Origin: Porphyromonadaceae bacterium
GTDB lineage: Bacteria; Bacteroidota; Bacteroidia; Bacteroidales; Dysgonomonadaceae
Assembly: GCA_022840285.1 (NCBI GenBank)
Contig: JALHIE010000048.1
Coordinates: 1 to 62,225 of the forward strand
DNA: 62,225 nucleotides
Direction of reading: 5' to 3'
Part shown: one piece after another, positions 8,382-17,869 of the stretch
How the letters are laid out: every line of letters begins with the position of its first letter
Numbering within the stretch: the stretch's first letter is position 1
Notes under the pieces: model-generated
Seen by the model: the letters and a program-made list of their open reading frames with translations, nothing else
What the model was told of the DNA's origin: nothing
Database searches by the model: none
Made by a program: the position numbers and the translations under genes

Positions 8382-10375
8382 TTACAGTAACTTCTTTACC
8401 TGTTCATAGACGTTCTTACCCGTGTAGCCTAGCTTTTCGTCCAGGACCTTGTAGGGTGCGGAAAATCCGAAAGAATTCATTCCCCATACTTTTCCGTCTG
8501 CACCGACAAGACTTTCCAGCGTTACGGAGAGCCCGGCGGTTAAACCGAATTTCTTTTTGCCCTCAGGCAGAATCGATTGCTGATATTCGTTGGTTTGACT
8601 GCGGAATAGTCCTTCTGACGGAACAGAGACGATCCGCGTTTTTATACCATCGGATTTCAGTAGTTCAGATCCCTCGACAAGTGTGGAGACTTCAGAGCCC
8701 GAAGCCAGGAGGATCACATCGTAATCACGTTCATCCTGCACAACGTAAGCTCCTTTTTCAGCCTGTAAAGCTTCTTTGTACCGGGATCCCGCAGCCGGTA
8801 GATCCTTGATGTTTTGCCTCGATAAGATTAACCCTGTAGGTGTCTGTGCATTTTCCAGCGCCATCTTCCAGGCGACTGTCGTCTCATGCACGTCTGCAGG
8901 ACGGAGAACAAGCATCGAATTTTGTCCGTGATGATTTTGTAGCTTTTCCAACAAACGGATTTGTGCTTCCTGTTCAACGGGTTGGTGCGTCGGTCCGTCT
9001 TCTCCTACGCGGAAAGCATCGTGGGTCCAGATAAAAATAACGGGTGTTCCCATCAGGGCGGCTACACGAATAGCCGGTTTCATGTAATCGGAGAAAGCGA
9101 AGAACGTACCGCAGGCTGGAACAACACCTCCGTGCAAACTCATCCCGATACACATGGCCGACAAGGTAAACTCGGCAACGCCGGCTTGCAAAAATGCTCC
9201 GGAGAAATCATTTTTTTCAAATGCTTTCGTGTACTTTAAGAAACCGTCTGTCTTGTCGGAATTTGACAAGTCGGCTGAAGCAACAATCATGTTTTCTACC
9301 TTTTGAGCCAAAACGCCCAGAACGGTTGCCGAAGCTGCGCGGGTTGCGTTATCGGGTTTTTGTACGATAGAGGCCCAGTCAATTTCGGGCAGTTCCCGGG
9401 CAAACCAGCTGCGTTTTTTCGCTGCAAGTTCGGGATTGGCTTTTGCCCATGCATCGTGTCTTACTTTTTTGGTAGCTACGATATCGTTAAGTTCTTTTCT
9501 TCGTTTGTCGTAAAGTGCTGCAACTTCGGGGAAAACAACAAAAGGGTTTTCCGGATCGCCTCCCAGGTTTTTAATGGTTTGGGCAAAATCGGCTCCTGCG
9601 GCACTCAGGGGTTGTCCGTGTGTGGATACCTGGCATTCAAACGATGTGCAATCGGCTGCCAGGGCACCCCGTCCCATGATGGTATTCCCGATAATCAGTG
9701 TCGGGCGTTCTTTTTCTGCCTTGGCTTCCGTCAACGCTTTGCGGATTTCATCCACATTGTTTCCGTCTATCGTGATCACTTTCCAGTTCCATGCTTTGTA
9801 CTTTTTAGCTACATCTTCACTTGTAACGGCGTCTGTAGTTGTAGAAAGCTGAATGTTGTTGGAATCGTAGAACATAATGAAATTATCCAATCCCAGGTGT
9901 CCGGCAAGCCGTCCCACCCCTTGTGAAATCTCTTCCTGAATACCACCGTCCGTAATGTATGCATAAATGGTATGATCAATGGCATCTCCCAGGCGAGCTT
10001 TTAGAAATTTAGCGGCAACAGCGGCTCCGGCACCATAAGCGTGTCCTTGTCCCAGAGGCCCTGAAGTGTTTTCAATTCCCCGTTCGATATCCCGTTCAGG
10101 ATGGCCGGGTGTGGGACTTCCCCACTGGCGGAATGCTTTGATCTCCTCTATTGAAAACTTACAGCTCAGGCATAACACCGAGTAAAACATGGGCGACATA
10201 TGTCCCGCATCGAGGAAAAACCGGTCACGGCCTTCCCAATGAGGGTTTTCGGGATCGTATTCCAGAAATTCGCTGTAGAGAACGTTAATAAAATCAGCTT
10301 TGCTTTTTCCACCATTGATGCCGACAGTATGCGGATGTTGTCGGCCGCTTTGTTCATTAATGCATTGTCATTCAT
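8382..10375 (-). pseudogene. tkt: transketolase, frame broken by a 31-bp internal deletion near the 5' end
   Basis: Transketolase moves two-carbon units between sugar phosphates using thiamine diphosphate. The gene starts at 10375 (MNDNALMNKAADNIRILSAS, through VEKAK) but the frame is lost there. The remainder, from DFINVLYSEFLEYDPENPHW onward to the normal end YEQVKKLL, continues in another frame from about 10295 to 8382. What is missing is the family segment SGHPGGAMGGA, which carries an active-site histidine. Only 2 bases stand where 33 are expected, so the loss is 31 bp. Adding 31 to the 1994-nt span gives 2025 nt, exactly 674 codons plus stop. ThDP-binding and pyrimidine-binding regions are otherwise complete. 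It is most likely an assembly error in a functional gene. Confidence 0.85.
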
Positions 10376-10449
10376 AAGATTAGGAATATTTATTTTTATC
10401 TGTTGCTAACGGGTTTCTTTTTACGTAACTTGTGGAACACCACACCACA

Positions 10450-10457
10450 CAAAGATA
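10450..10457 (-). promoter_or_regulatory. -7 box (TATCTTTG) of the transketolase operon
   Basis: The minus strand reads TATCTTTG at 10457-10450, 75 bp before the transketolase ATG. It would drive transketolase, rpiB, GH25 and S41 as one unit. The upstream TTTG box is not clear. The promoter of the rRNA methyltransferase lies back to back with it. Confidence 0.5.
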
Positions 10458-10507
10458 CGTTTTTTTAAAAATAAAGGGGTGTTAAAATTGACATCATTTC
10501 GTGGATA

Positions 10508-10538
10508 TTTGACTCTTTTATTTTATTAACTACCTTTG
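10508..10538 (+). promoter_or_regulatory. promoter of the rRNA methyltransferase gene
   Basis: TTTG (10508-10511) and TACCTTTG (10531-10538) are 19 bp apart, a textbook Bacteroidota promoter. The transcript would begin near 10542, after the ATG at 10541, so translation must start at 10559. Confidence 0.75.
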
Positions 10539-10558
10539 CGATGTTCAATACAACAGAA

Positions 10559-11311
10559 ATGTCGCTGAGTAAAAACAAAATTAAACAGATCCGTTCGTTA
10601 AACGAAAAAAAGCACCGGAGTGAGTACGGCACGTTTGTCGCCGAGGGGAAGAAGCTGGTTCTCGATTTGCTCGGCAGTTGCCGCTGCCAGCTGTTAGCAG
10701 GATTACCGGATGTCTTGAGGGAGATTCCGCCTTTCTCGGCAGAAGAAATTGTTGAGGCTACCCCCGATGAGCTGAAAAAAGCGTCTCACTTGAAAACCGC
10801 ACCCCAACTTGTTGGTGTTTTTTATCAGCCGAAACAGGCTCTTGAAGAATCTGAACTGGCCGGTAAGCTGCACCTTGTTCTCGACGGAATACAGGATCCC
10901 GGCAATATGGGTACCATTGTCCGGCTGAGCGACTGGTTTGGTATTCAGCATATTTTCTGTTCACACGACACCGCCGATATTTTCAACCCCAAAACCGTAC
11001 AGGCGACTATGGGGGCTATTGCACGAGTCAATGTTCACTACGTAGACCTGAATGACTTGCTAACGAGAAACAACTCATTGCCCGTTTTCGGCACTTTGCT
11101 GGAAGGTGAAAATATCTATAAAGCAGAACTGCCGGAAAACGGATTTATCGTTATGGGAAACGAGGGAAAAGGGATTTCTCCCGATATTCAGAAACTCGTT
11201 ACCCATAAACTGTTTATACCGAATTATCCTGCGAATACCCAAACATCGGAATCGCTAAATGTGGCTGTGGCGGCAGCCATTGTTTGCTCCGAATTCAGAA
11301 GAAGGGGCTGA
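10559..11311 (+). CDS. TrmH/SpoU-family RNA 2'-O-methyltransferase
   Basis: This 250-residue protein belongs to the SPOUT class, which 2'-O-methylates ribose in rRNA or tRNA using S-adenosylmethionine and a knotted active site. Family motifs are visible: LVLDGIQDPGNMGTIVR (motif 1 with the catalytic Asn-x-Gly-x-x-x-Arg), VMGNEGKGIS (motif 2), and SESLNVAVAAAIVCSEF (motif 3). The N-terminal part (SKNKIKQIRSLNEKKHRSEYG) is the substrate-binding domain typical of RlmB-like enzymes. The exact target cannot be told from sequence. I chose the ATG at 10559 because the predicted transcript begins after the earlier ATG. It converges on carB with a 12-bp gap. Confidence 0.88.
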   Translation: MSLSKNKIKQIRSLNEKKHRSEYGTFVAEGKKLVLDLLGSCRCQLLAGLPDVLREIPPFSAEEIVEATPDELKKASHLKTAPQLVGVFYQPKQALEESELAGKLHLVLDGIQDPGNMGTIVRLSDWFGIQHIFCSHDTADIFNPKTVQATMGAIARVNVHYVDLNDLLTRNNSLPVFGTLLEGENIYKAELPENGFIVMGNEGKGISPDIQKLVTHKLFIPNYPANTQTSESLNVAVAAAIVCSEFRRRG

Positions 11312-11323
11312 GCCGGTCAACAT

Positions 11324-14300
11324 TCAGTACTCCTGCCAGCTTTTGATTTTCAACTGCTCTACATCCAGTGTGCAGAAAGCCGTAATAAAAGCCGATGCCA
11401 GCCGTGCGTTGGTGATAAGCGGAACGTTAAAATCTACCGCCGTGCGTCGGATAATGTAACCGTTGGTAAGTTCGCGCCGGGTAACGTCTTTCGGAATGTT
11501 GATGATCAGATCGAACTTGTTGTGGGTAATCATCTCCAGAATGTTGTGTTCGCCCCCTTCATCCGGCCAGTTTACATCGGTAGCTGCAACGCCGTTGTCA
11601 GTCAGAAATTGCCGCGTTCCGTGGCTGGCATACAAATCGTATCCCCTGGCATGGAGCAGTTTGCAGGCCTCCAGTAAATCCACTTTCGACTTCACCTCTC
11701 CCGACGATATAAGGATTCCTCTTCCGGGAATCCGGTATCCTACAGAAAGCATCGACTTCAGGATAGCTTCATTAAAATCGTCACCAATACAGCCTACTTC
11801 TCCCGTCGACGCCATGTCAACCCCCAAAATCGGATCAAACTTCTGTAAGCGGGAATAAGAAAATTGCGACGATTTCACGCCGATATGGTCGAGGTCGAAA
11901 ACCGTGCCGTCCGGCTTATTGTAGGGAGCTCCCAGCATTACATGGGTTGCCGTATCGATAAAGTTATGTTTGATGACTTTGGAGACGAACGGGAACGAAC
12001 GCGACGCGCGCAAATTACACTCAATAACCTTTATTTCATTGTTCTTAGCCAGAAACTGAATATTAAACGGTCCGCTTATATTCAGCTCCTTGGCAATCTG
12101 CCGGGATATTTTCTTGATGCGGCGCATGGTCTCGAAGTAAATTTTCTGTGCCGGGAAAACCAGGGTGGCGTCGCCTGAATGTACGCCGGCAAACTCCACG
12201 TGCTCCGAAATGGCATATTCCACAATCTCGCCTTCTTTTGCCACAGCATCCATTTCCACTTCCTTGGCGTTTTGCATGAAAACCGAAACCACCACCGGAT
12301 ATTCTTTGGATACGTTGGCTGCCATTTCGAGAAAACGGTGCATTTGTTCTTTGTCGTAACAAACGTTCATGGCTGCTCCCGAAAGCACGTACGACGGACG
12401 GATCAACACCGGGAATCCCACTTCTTCCACGAATTTGTCCACTTCTTCGTAACTCGAAAGTTCTTTCCATCGCGGTTGGTCTATACCCAACCGGTCGAGC
12501 ATGGCAGAGAACTTGTGCCGGTTTTCCGCCCGGTCAATCGATTCGGGCGATGTTCCTAAAATGGGTGCGTTTTGACGATGCAACTTCATGGCCAGGTTAT
12601 TCGGGATCTGCCCGCCCATGGATACGATTACCCCTTTGGGAACCTCTATGTCAATAACATCGAGCGTACGTTCAAACGTGAGTTCATCGAAGTAAAGCCT
12701 GTCGCACATGTCGTAATCGGTGGATACCGTTTCGGGGTTATAATTGATCATCACCGACTCGTAACCCAGTTTACGTGCGGTTTCCACGGCATTCACCGAA
12801 CACCAGTCGAATTCAACCGACGACCCGATGCGGTACGCTCCCGAACCCAGTACAATGATAACCTCCTTGTCCGATTTCACGAGTTTGCAGGCCTTGTCCG
12901 ATCCGTACGTGAAATAGAGGTAATTGGTTTTTTCCGGGTCTTCCGATGCCACTGTATTGATACGCCGAACGGCGGGCAACACGTTTTGCTCTTTCCGCCA
13001 TTCGCGCACGCGGATCAATTCGTGCTCCATCGTTCCCTGCGGATTTTCCACGTAACGGGCTATCTGAAAATCGGAGAAGCCCAGTTTCTTCGCTTCCGCG
13101 AGAACCTCTTTCGGTAGTTCCTCAATTTTCTTGTACCGGGAAAGAACATGTGTGTAGTTGTAAATATTTTCCAGCTTTAGAAGAAACCATTTGTCAATCT
13201 TTGTCAATGCCTCAATCCGGTCCACAGAAAATCCTTTTTCAAAAGCATCAGCAATGGCAAAGATTCGCAAATCCGTGGGATTGGAGAGTGCCTCTTCCAC
13301 GTTATCGAACGTAAGGTCTCGGTTGCCCACAAAGCCGTGCATCCCCTGCCCGATCATGCGCAATCCTTTCTGAATAATCTCTTCGAAGGATTGTCCGATA
13401 GACATGATTTCGCCCACCGATTTCATGGATGAGCCAATCTCACGGCTCACTCCGGCGAATTTCGACAAGTCCCAGCGGGGGATTTTCACAATCATGTAAT
13501 CCACTTTCGGTGCCACATAGGCCGAGTTGGGCGTTCCCATTTCGCCGATCTGATCGAGTGAATAACCCAATGCCAGCTTGGTTGCCACAAACGCCAGCGG
13601 GTATCCCGACGCTTTGGAGGCCAGTGCGGATGAGCGGCTCAGGCGGGCGTTGATTTCGATAATGCGGTAATCGTTTGTTTCCACGTTAAACGCATACTGG
13701 ATGTTGCATTCACCCACTATTCCGATGTGACGCACAACGCGGCGGGCAATGTCTTCCAGCAGGGTTATCTGTTCCCTGGAGAGGGTAATGATGGGTGCCA
13801 CAACAATGCTTTCTCCCGTATGTATTCCCAGCGGATCGAAATTTTCCATGGGAACTACCGTGAAACAGTGGTCGTTCTTGTCGCGGATAACTTCAAATTC
13901 AATCTCTTTCCATCCTTTTAGGCTCTCTTCCACCAGAATCTGTTTCGAGAACGAAAGGGCGCTTTCGCAAAGCGCAACGAACTCTTCTTCGTTGGTGCAA
14001 ATTCCCGAGCCCAGGCCACCCAGCGCGTAAGCTGAGCGTACCATTACGGGAAAACCAATCCTGTGAGCTGCTTTCAATGCATCTTCCATACTTTCCACCG
14101 CTTGTGAAACCGGTGTTTTGGCATCAATCTGGTTGAGTTTCTTTACAAACAGATCCCGGTCCTCGGTAATCATAATCGCTTCAACCGAAGTCCCCAACAC
14201 TTTTACATCGTATTTATCCAGCACGCCACTTTGATAAAGTTCTGTCCCGCAGTTCAGCGCAGTTTGTCCGCCAAATGCCAACAAAATACCGTCGGGTTTT

Positions 14301-14536
14301 TCTTTTTGGATCACTTTCTCTACAAAAAAAGAGGTGATCGGAAGGAAATAAACCGTGTCCGCCACCCCCTCGGAAGTTTGTATGGTTGCAATGTTTGGGT
14401 TAATAAGTACCGTCCTTATTCCCTCCTCTCTCAAAGCCTTTAGTGCCTGCGATCCTGAATAATCAAACTCACCTGCCTGTCCGATTTTCAATGCTCCCGA
14501 CCCCAATAAAATGATTTTTTTGATTGATTTGTCCAT
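11324..14536 (-). CDS. carB: carbamoyl-phosphate synthase large subunit
   Basis: CarB makes carbamoyl phosphate from bicarbonate, ammonia (delivered by CarA from glutamine) and two ATP, feeding pyrimidine and arginine synthesis. At 1070 residues it is full length. It shows the two homologous synthetase halves, each opening with a nucleotide-binding signature (LGSGALKIGQAGEFDYSGSQ near 11-30; VLGSGAYRIGSSVEFDW near 560-576), two ATP-grasp domains, the oligomerisation region (about 400-550) and the C-terminal MGS-like allosteric domain (from about 935). carA is not next to it in this window, which is common in Bacteroidales with more than one carB copy. I see no frame disruption. Confidence 0.96.
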   Translation of the reverse strand: MDKSIKKIILLGSGALKIGQAGEFDYSGSQALKALREEGIRTVLINPNIATIQTSEGVADTVYFLPITSFFVEKVIQKEKPDGILLAFGGQTALNCGTELYQSGVLDKYDVKVLGTSVEAIMITEDRDLFVKKLNQIDAKTPVSQAVESMEDALKAAHRIGFPVMVRSAYALGGLGSGICTNEEEFVALCESALSFSKQILVEESLKGWKEIEFEVIRDKNDHCFTVVPMENFDPLGIHTGESIVVAPIITLSREQITLLEDIARRVVRHIGIVGECNIQYAFNVETNDYRIIEINARLSRSSALASKASGYPLAFVATKLALGYSLDQIGEMGTPNSAYVAPKVDYMIVKIPRWDLSKFAGVSREIGSSMKSVGEIMSIGQSFEEIIQKGLRMIGQGMHGFVGNRDLTFDNVEEALSNPTDLRIFAIADAFEKGFSVDRIEALTKIDKWFLLKLENIYNYTHVLSRYKKIEELPKEVLAEAKKLGFSDFQIARYVENPQGTMEHELIRVREWRKEQNVLPAVRRINTVASEDPEKTNYLYFTYGSDKACKLVKSDKEVIIVLGSGAYRIGSSVEFDWCSVNAVETARKLGYESVMINYNPETVSTDYDMCDRLYFDELTFERTLDVIDIEVPKGVIVSMGGQIPNNLAMKLHRQNAPILGTSPESIDRAENRHKFSAMLDRLGIDQPRWKELSSYEEVDKFVEEVGFPVLIRPSYVLSGAAMNVCYDKEQMHRFLEMAANVSKEYPVVVSVFMQNAKEVEMDAVAKEGEIVEYAISEHVEFAGVHSGDATLVFPAQKIYFETMRRIKKISRQIAKELNISGPFNIQFLAKNNEIKVIECNLRASRSFPFVSKVIKHNFIDTATHVMLGAPYNKPDGTVFDLDHIGVKSSQFSYSRLQKFDPILGVDMASTGEVGCIGDDFNEAILKSMLSVGYRIPGRGILISSGEVKSKVDLLEACKLLHARGYDLYASHGTRQFLTDNGVAATDVNWPDEGGEHNILEMITHNKFDLIINIPKDVTRRELTNGYIIRRTAVDFNVPLITNARLASAFITAFCTLDVEQLKIKSWQEY

Positions 14537-14624
14537 TTTTTATTTTTTGTTCAAAACGTACTGTATATTTTTAATTGCAGACTTCAGGCTTCAGCTCGCT
14601 TCGCTGACAGATGCCCGTTGCCTT

Positions 14625-15038
14625 CTACTTTGTATCGTAAATCTGCACACGCGTCCACCAATCGGCGTATTTTTCACGAAACTCGTCGTGGATGGGATGT
14701 ACCTGGTACGCATCGTGCCCTTTTTCGTCATCAAAAACGACAAGCAGCGAAAACGTGTACGTGGTATCGATAATTGCACGATTTGTGGCTGCAGGAGTAC
14801 CTATATGCCTAAACCGAACAGTTTCCACAGATGCCAGTTTAATCAATGCGTTGCGAAAATCGTTCTTGACTTTTTCATCGTCCGGCTGCTTAAGCCAGAA
14901 GAAGACGTGATGCACGAATTTACCGCTTATATCGTTGTTTTTTTCGTTTGAACAGCAACCTGCCAGCGCGGGCGTCGCGGCAATTGCGCCCAAAGCTGCC
15001 GTCTGTCTTAAAAAGGTTCTTCTGTCAGAATTCTTCAT
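14625..15038 (-). CDS. Dabb (stress-responsive A/B barrel) domain protein with Tat-like signal
   Basis: The 137-residue protein starts with a twin-arginine-like signal (DRRTFLRQTAALGAIAATPA) ending near a lipobox-like ALAGC, so it may be an exported lipoprotein. The rest is a Dabb ferredoxin-like alpha+beta barrel: VHHVFFWLKQPDDE, RFRHIGTPAATNR, YTFSLLVVFDDEKGHDAYQVHPIHDEF and a WWTRVQIYD end. Dabb proteins form dimers and some bind or cyclise small molecules; no function can be assigned here. It is monocistronic and lies 88 bp upstream of carB on the same strand. Confidence 0.85.
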   Translation of the reverse strand: MKNSDRRTFLRQTAALGAIAATPALAGCCSNEKNNDISGKFVHHVFFWLKQPDDEKVKNDFRNALIKLASVETVRFRHIGTPAATNRAIIDTTYTFSLLVVFDDEKGHDAYQVHPIHDEFREKYADWWTRVQIYDTK

Positions 15039-15218
15039 GCTGATATAAAAATAAGTGATTTGTTGACTTGGAGGAAACCAACGAACGGATTGTATAACCA
15101 GTAAGGAGGGAGTATTTGTACATTCACCGTTTTAGTTTGCAAATTTACACAAAAATAACCGAATGCAATCCCATTTTCTAACTAAAACGCGGGTTAAAGA
15201 AGAATATTTGTTAACTCT

Positions 15219-15251
15219 TTTGTTCCCAAGGCAAAGTTTTTCTTAACTTTG
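15219..15251 (+). promoter_or_regulatory. promoter of the DUF4230 gene
   Basis: TTTG (15219-15222) and TAACTTTG (15244-15251) are 21 bp apart; the ATG follows at 15278. The rest of the 239-bp gap from 15039 shows nothing else recognisable. Confidence 0.6.
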
Positions 15252-15277
15252 CCCGCGCATTAATTGACAGGACCTCA

Positions 15278-16060
15278 ATGAGAAAATTCAACTTTGCCCT
15301 TTGGATTGCGGCTACGCTGCTTGTGTTGCTGCTCGCCGGATTTATATACGCTGCTTTCTTTCGGCCGTATTATGCGGTGTCTGGAAACAATACGCTGGGT
15401 TTTCTGATTTTTGGGTCGATCATTGGAGCGGTTATTGCTTTTTTGATTTTCAGGTTAATCCATCCATCCGGTAGTGCCAGCAACTCAACGAATGTTACTT
15501 CTCATACCGTTGTTGAAAGTATTCGCAGGGTGTTTAAGATTGTGGTTGCCGAAGGTCAGCTGAACGAAATCTACAACTACGAGAATACAAAAAAACTGCT
15601 CAAGTTCATCCCCTCGACCAAAAAAGCCCTGGTCATTGTAAAAGCTAAAGTGCTGATCGGTTACGATATTGAAAAATGCAAGTGGGAAGTGGACAATGAA
15701 AATAAAAAAATAAAATTGCTTACCTTTCCGGCTCCCGAAATTCTTTCTCTGGACCCCGATTTCGATTACTATTATTTCGAAGACGATCTGTTTAACTTTA
15801 TCAGCAGGAAAGATTTACAACTTATTCAGGGACTGGCTAAAGAACAGGTAAAGCAGGCTGCGTTAAACAGTGGATTGATGAAAATAGCATCGATGCAGAT
15901 GAAGACCTTGCTGACCGAAATGGTTAGTGCGAATAAGTGGCAACTGGAAGGGGTGGAAAAGATTGATGATTATAACCTGTTTTCCCCTGCGCCACAAAAA
16001 ACAGAAATATCCACAGGGGATAACATTACCTTGTCTGAAGTGGAAACCATTCGCAAATAG
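15278..16060 (+). CDS. DUF4230 domain membrane protein
   Basis: The 260-residue protein has two N-terminal membrane helices (about 7-28 and 40-62) and a cytoplasmic or periplasmic DUF4230 domain (about 75-235), with typical strands such as KIVVAEGQLNEIYNYENTKK, KALVIVKAKVLIGYDIEKCKWEVD and FPAPEILSLDPDFDYYYFEDDLFN. DUF4230 is widespread in Bacteroidota and its function is unknown. It is transcribed alone and closes in a hairpin terminator. The ATG follows the predicted transcription start by about 23 bases. Confidence 0.82.
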   Translation: MRKFNFALWIAATLLVLLLAGFIYAAFFRPYYAVSGNNTLGFLIFGSIIGAVIAFLIFRLIHPSGSASNSTNVTSHTVVESIRRVFKIVVAEGQLNEIYNYENTKKLLKFIPSTKKALVIVKAKVLIGYDIEKCKWEVDNENKKIKLLTFPAPEILSLDPDFDYYYFEDDLFNFISRKDLQLIQGLAKEQVKQAALNSGLMKIASMQMKTLLTEMVSANKWQLEGVEKIDDYNLFSPAPQKTEISTGDNITLSEVETIRK

Positions 16061-16069
16061 CTGAAAAAA

Positions 16070-16095
16070 CCGGACAGTCTGTAAGAACTGCCCGG
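16070..16095. terminator. terminator shared by convergent genes
   Basis: CCGGACAGT (16070-16078) pairs with ACTGCCCGG (16087-16095), with one mismatch that becomes a G-U pair on the minus strand. A-rich sequence precedes it, giving a U tract for minus-strand transcripts of the outer-membrane protein gene. It lies between two convergent stops. Confidence 0.65.
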
Positions 16096-16118
16096 TGCTA
16101 AAAATGAACATGAATTAT

Positions 16119-17693
16119 TTAAAACCGGTACCCCAATGTCAATAATCCTCTAACGGATCTGTTCTTCAGGGTAAAGGGGGCTGCATCAATAACAAGTTCC
16201 CCTCGCGTATCGCCGTTATAGGCATATAAGTTTGGGAACGGATACAACTGGTCTTCCTGGGTTTGATAAACCACCGCCAGATCGGCATAAAGGTTTCTGT
16301 TGAACCGATAACCCAATCCCCCGGTAAGGTAATGCGTGTCACCCTCCATTCGGTAGATGGTGTTTGAACCGGATACACCAGCATCCCCTGCTTTTGAAAA
16401 TTCGGCATCGTAGGGATTCTGCATCCAGGCGTAACCCAATCTCCCTGAAAATTGCGGAGTAAGCCTGTATTCACTGCCTACTCTAAAAGTTGATGTGGCT
16501 TTAAAATCCTTTTTGATGTATCCGTTATCGACATCGTACCAACCTTTGCTGGAATTACTTCCGGAAGGAACACTTAGTTTCATATGCTGATAATTCATCC
16601 ATTCGTAATCGGCACTTAAGATAAAACTGTTTCCTAAAACTGCTGCAACGCTCAACACCCATTTATCGGGTGTTTTCAGGTCATAATGGTTCGTAAATTT
16701 GGCAGAGTTAATCCAGCCTTTCTCATACTTTGGATCATCGATGTAAGCTCCCAGGTCATCGTCAACCCTGGCCTTATAAATTTCCGACATGGAGTACCAG
16801 GTGGGTGAATGGTATGCCAACCCTACCCTGATCGAGTTTACAGGGCGGTAAATTATCCCCAGCTTGGCACCGACTCCGGCACCGTTTGTTATCACCTCGT
16901 TGTTAAGCGTATAACCGCCGCTGTTGAAATCTTCCAGAAGATCGGTGTACAGGGAGTGGTTGATATCGAAAATATTCAGGGCTAATCCAATGTTCAGCAC
17001 ATTGTTTATCGTGGTTCCAATAGTAAAATCGTAATTATCGATATATCCCCTTTCCGATGATTTTATCTCCTGTCTGGCCGGCTCGCCTTTAGTATCTAAC
17101 GGTTCGTAATAATATGTTCCGTCATCGCTCAAATAATCATCAATTAACCAGGAGTTAAATCCCAGTACAGAGAGCCAGGGCTGATCAATGAACGGGTCGG
17201 GTAAGTTTTCACCCATTTCCAGTTTTCTGGAATCAACGCCGTAACTCCTGTCTGCAATGTAATCCAGCATGGTGCTATTGCCATTTCCAGCGGCGTGAAT
17301 ATCGTTGTTGAAAGTCTTCTGCTTGTTGTAGGAAAACCCGAAATTTATCATGGGCATTACCTCGTTTCTCAACGGAAAGTAACCTACAAATCCCAGGTTA
17401 TGCAAGTTGAAATCGTTCACTTTCATGTTTAATTCACCCACTTTGGCGGCGTTTTGTTGAAATCCTAACGTGCCCACCACTTCCGAACTTCTGTAAACAG
17501 CAATTCCTGCCGGATTGATGGAAACACCCGTGATGTCGCCTCCCAGCGCACCAAAAGCATTGCCCATGGCCATAGAACGTGCCGTGCCGTAAAGCTCGTT
17601 TCGGGAATATTTCAAGGCTTCCACTTCTCCCTGCGAAAAGGAATAATTTGAAATAAACACTAAAGAGAAAAGAAAATATGCAATTTTTTTCAT
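16119..17693 (-). CDS. outer-membrane beta-barrel transport protein (OmpP1/FadL-like)
   Basis: The 524-residue protein starts at 17693 with a Sec signal (MKKIAYFLFSLVFISNYSFS). The mature start is typical of the OmpP1/FadL/TodX group: ALKYSRNELYGTARSMAMGNAFGALGGDITGVSINPAGIAVYR, in pieces, with the conserved plug motif near residues 34-65. The rest consists of alternating amphipathic strands ending in GLLTLGYRF with a C-terminal Phe, the outer-membrane sorting signal. Relatives import hydrophobic compounds such as long-chain fatty acids; the substrate is not predictable here. It ends at a bidirectional terminator. Confidence 0.82.
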   Translation of the reverse strand: MKKIAYFLFSLVFISNYSFSQGEVEALKYSRNELYGTARSMAMGNAFGALGGDITGVSINPAGIAVYRSSEVVGTLGFQQNAAKVGELNMKVNDFNLHNLGFVGYFPLRNEVMPMINFGFSYNKQKTFNNDIHAAGNGNSTMLDYIADRSYGVDSRKLEMGENLPDPFIDQPWLSVLGFNSWLIDDYLSDDGTYYYEPLDTKGEPARQEIKSSERGYIDNYDFTIGTTINNVLNIGLALNIFDINHSLYTDLLEDFNSGGYTLNNEVITNGAGVGAKLGIIYRPVNSIRVGLAYHSPTWYSMSEIYKARVDDDLGAYIDDPKYEKGWINSAKFTNHYDLKTPDKWVLSVAAVLGNSFILSADYEWMNYQHMKLSVPSGSNSSKGWYDVDNGYIKKDFKATSTFRVGSEYRLTPQFSGRLGYAWMQNPYDAEFSKAGDAGVSGSNTIYRMEGDTHYLTGGLGYRFNRNLYADLAVVYQTQEDQLYPFPNLYAYNGDTRGELVIDAAPFTLKNRSVRGLLTLGYRF

Positions 17694-17806
17694 TTTGTAC
17701 AATTTTTATTTTGTTTTCACTGAATCATGCTCCTTTCCGCCTGGCATAGTGTACACAACCTGAGTTCATGCTCGTGCGGCTTTACGAGATGGTTGGATAA
17801 AAAACA

Positions 17807-17847
17807 ACTGCCTCAAATAAACCCTTTCTGAGATTTTGTGAAGCAGT
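17807..17847 (-). terminator. terminator of the Tyr/Trp-rich protein gene
   Basis: On the minus strand ACTGCTTCA (17847-17839) pairs with TGAGGCAGT (17815-17807) through one G-U pair, followed by a T6 tract (TTGTTTTTT). The loop is long (23 nt), so this is a moderate terminator about 23 bp after the stop. Confidence 0.5.
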
Positions 17848-17869
17848 CATTTGTTTATTGATTTATTGT

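Noticed and set aside
12572..13117. Plus-strand open frame opposite carB
   Set aside because: Antisense shadow of carB; no start signal or recognisable protein.
14580..14625. Hairpin-like CAGCTCGCTTCGCTG near the Dabb gene
   Set aside because: The arms are short and no U tract follows; not convincing as a terminator or a repeat element.
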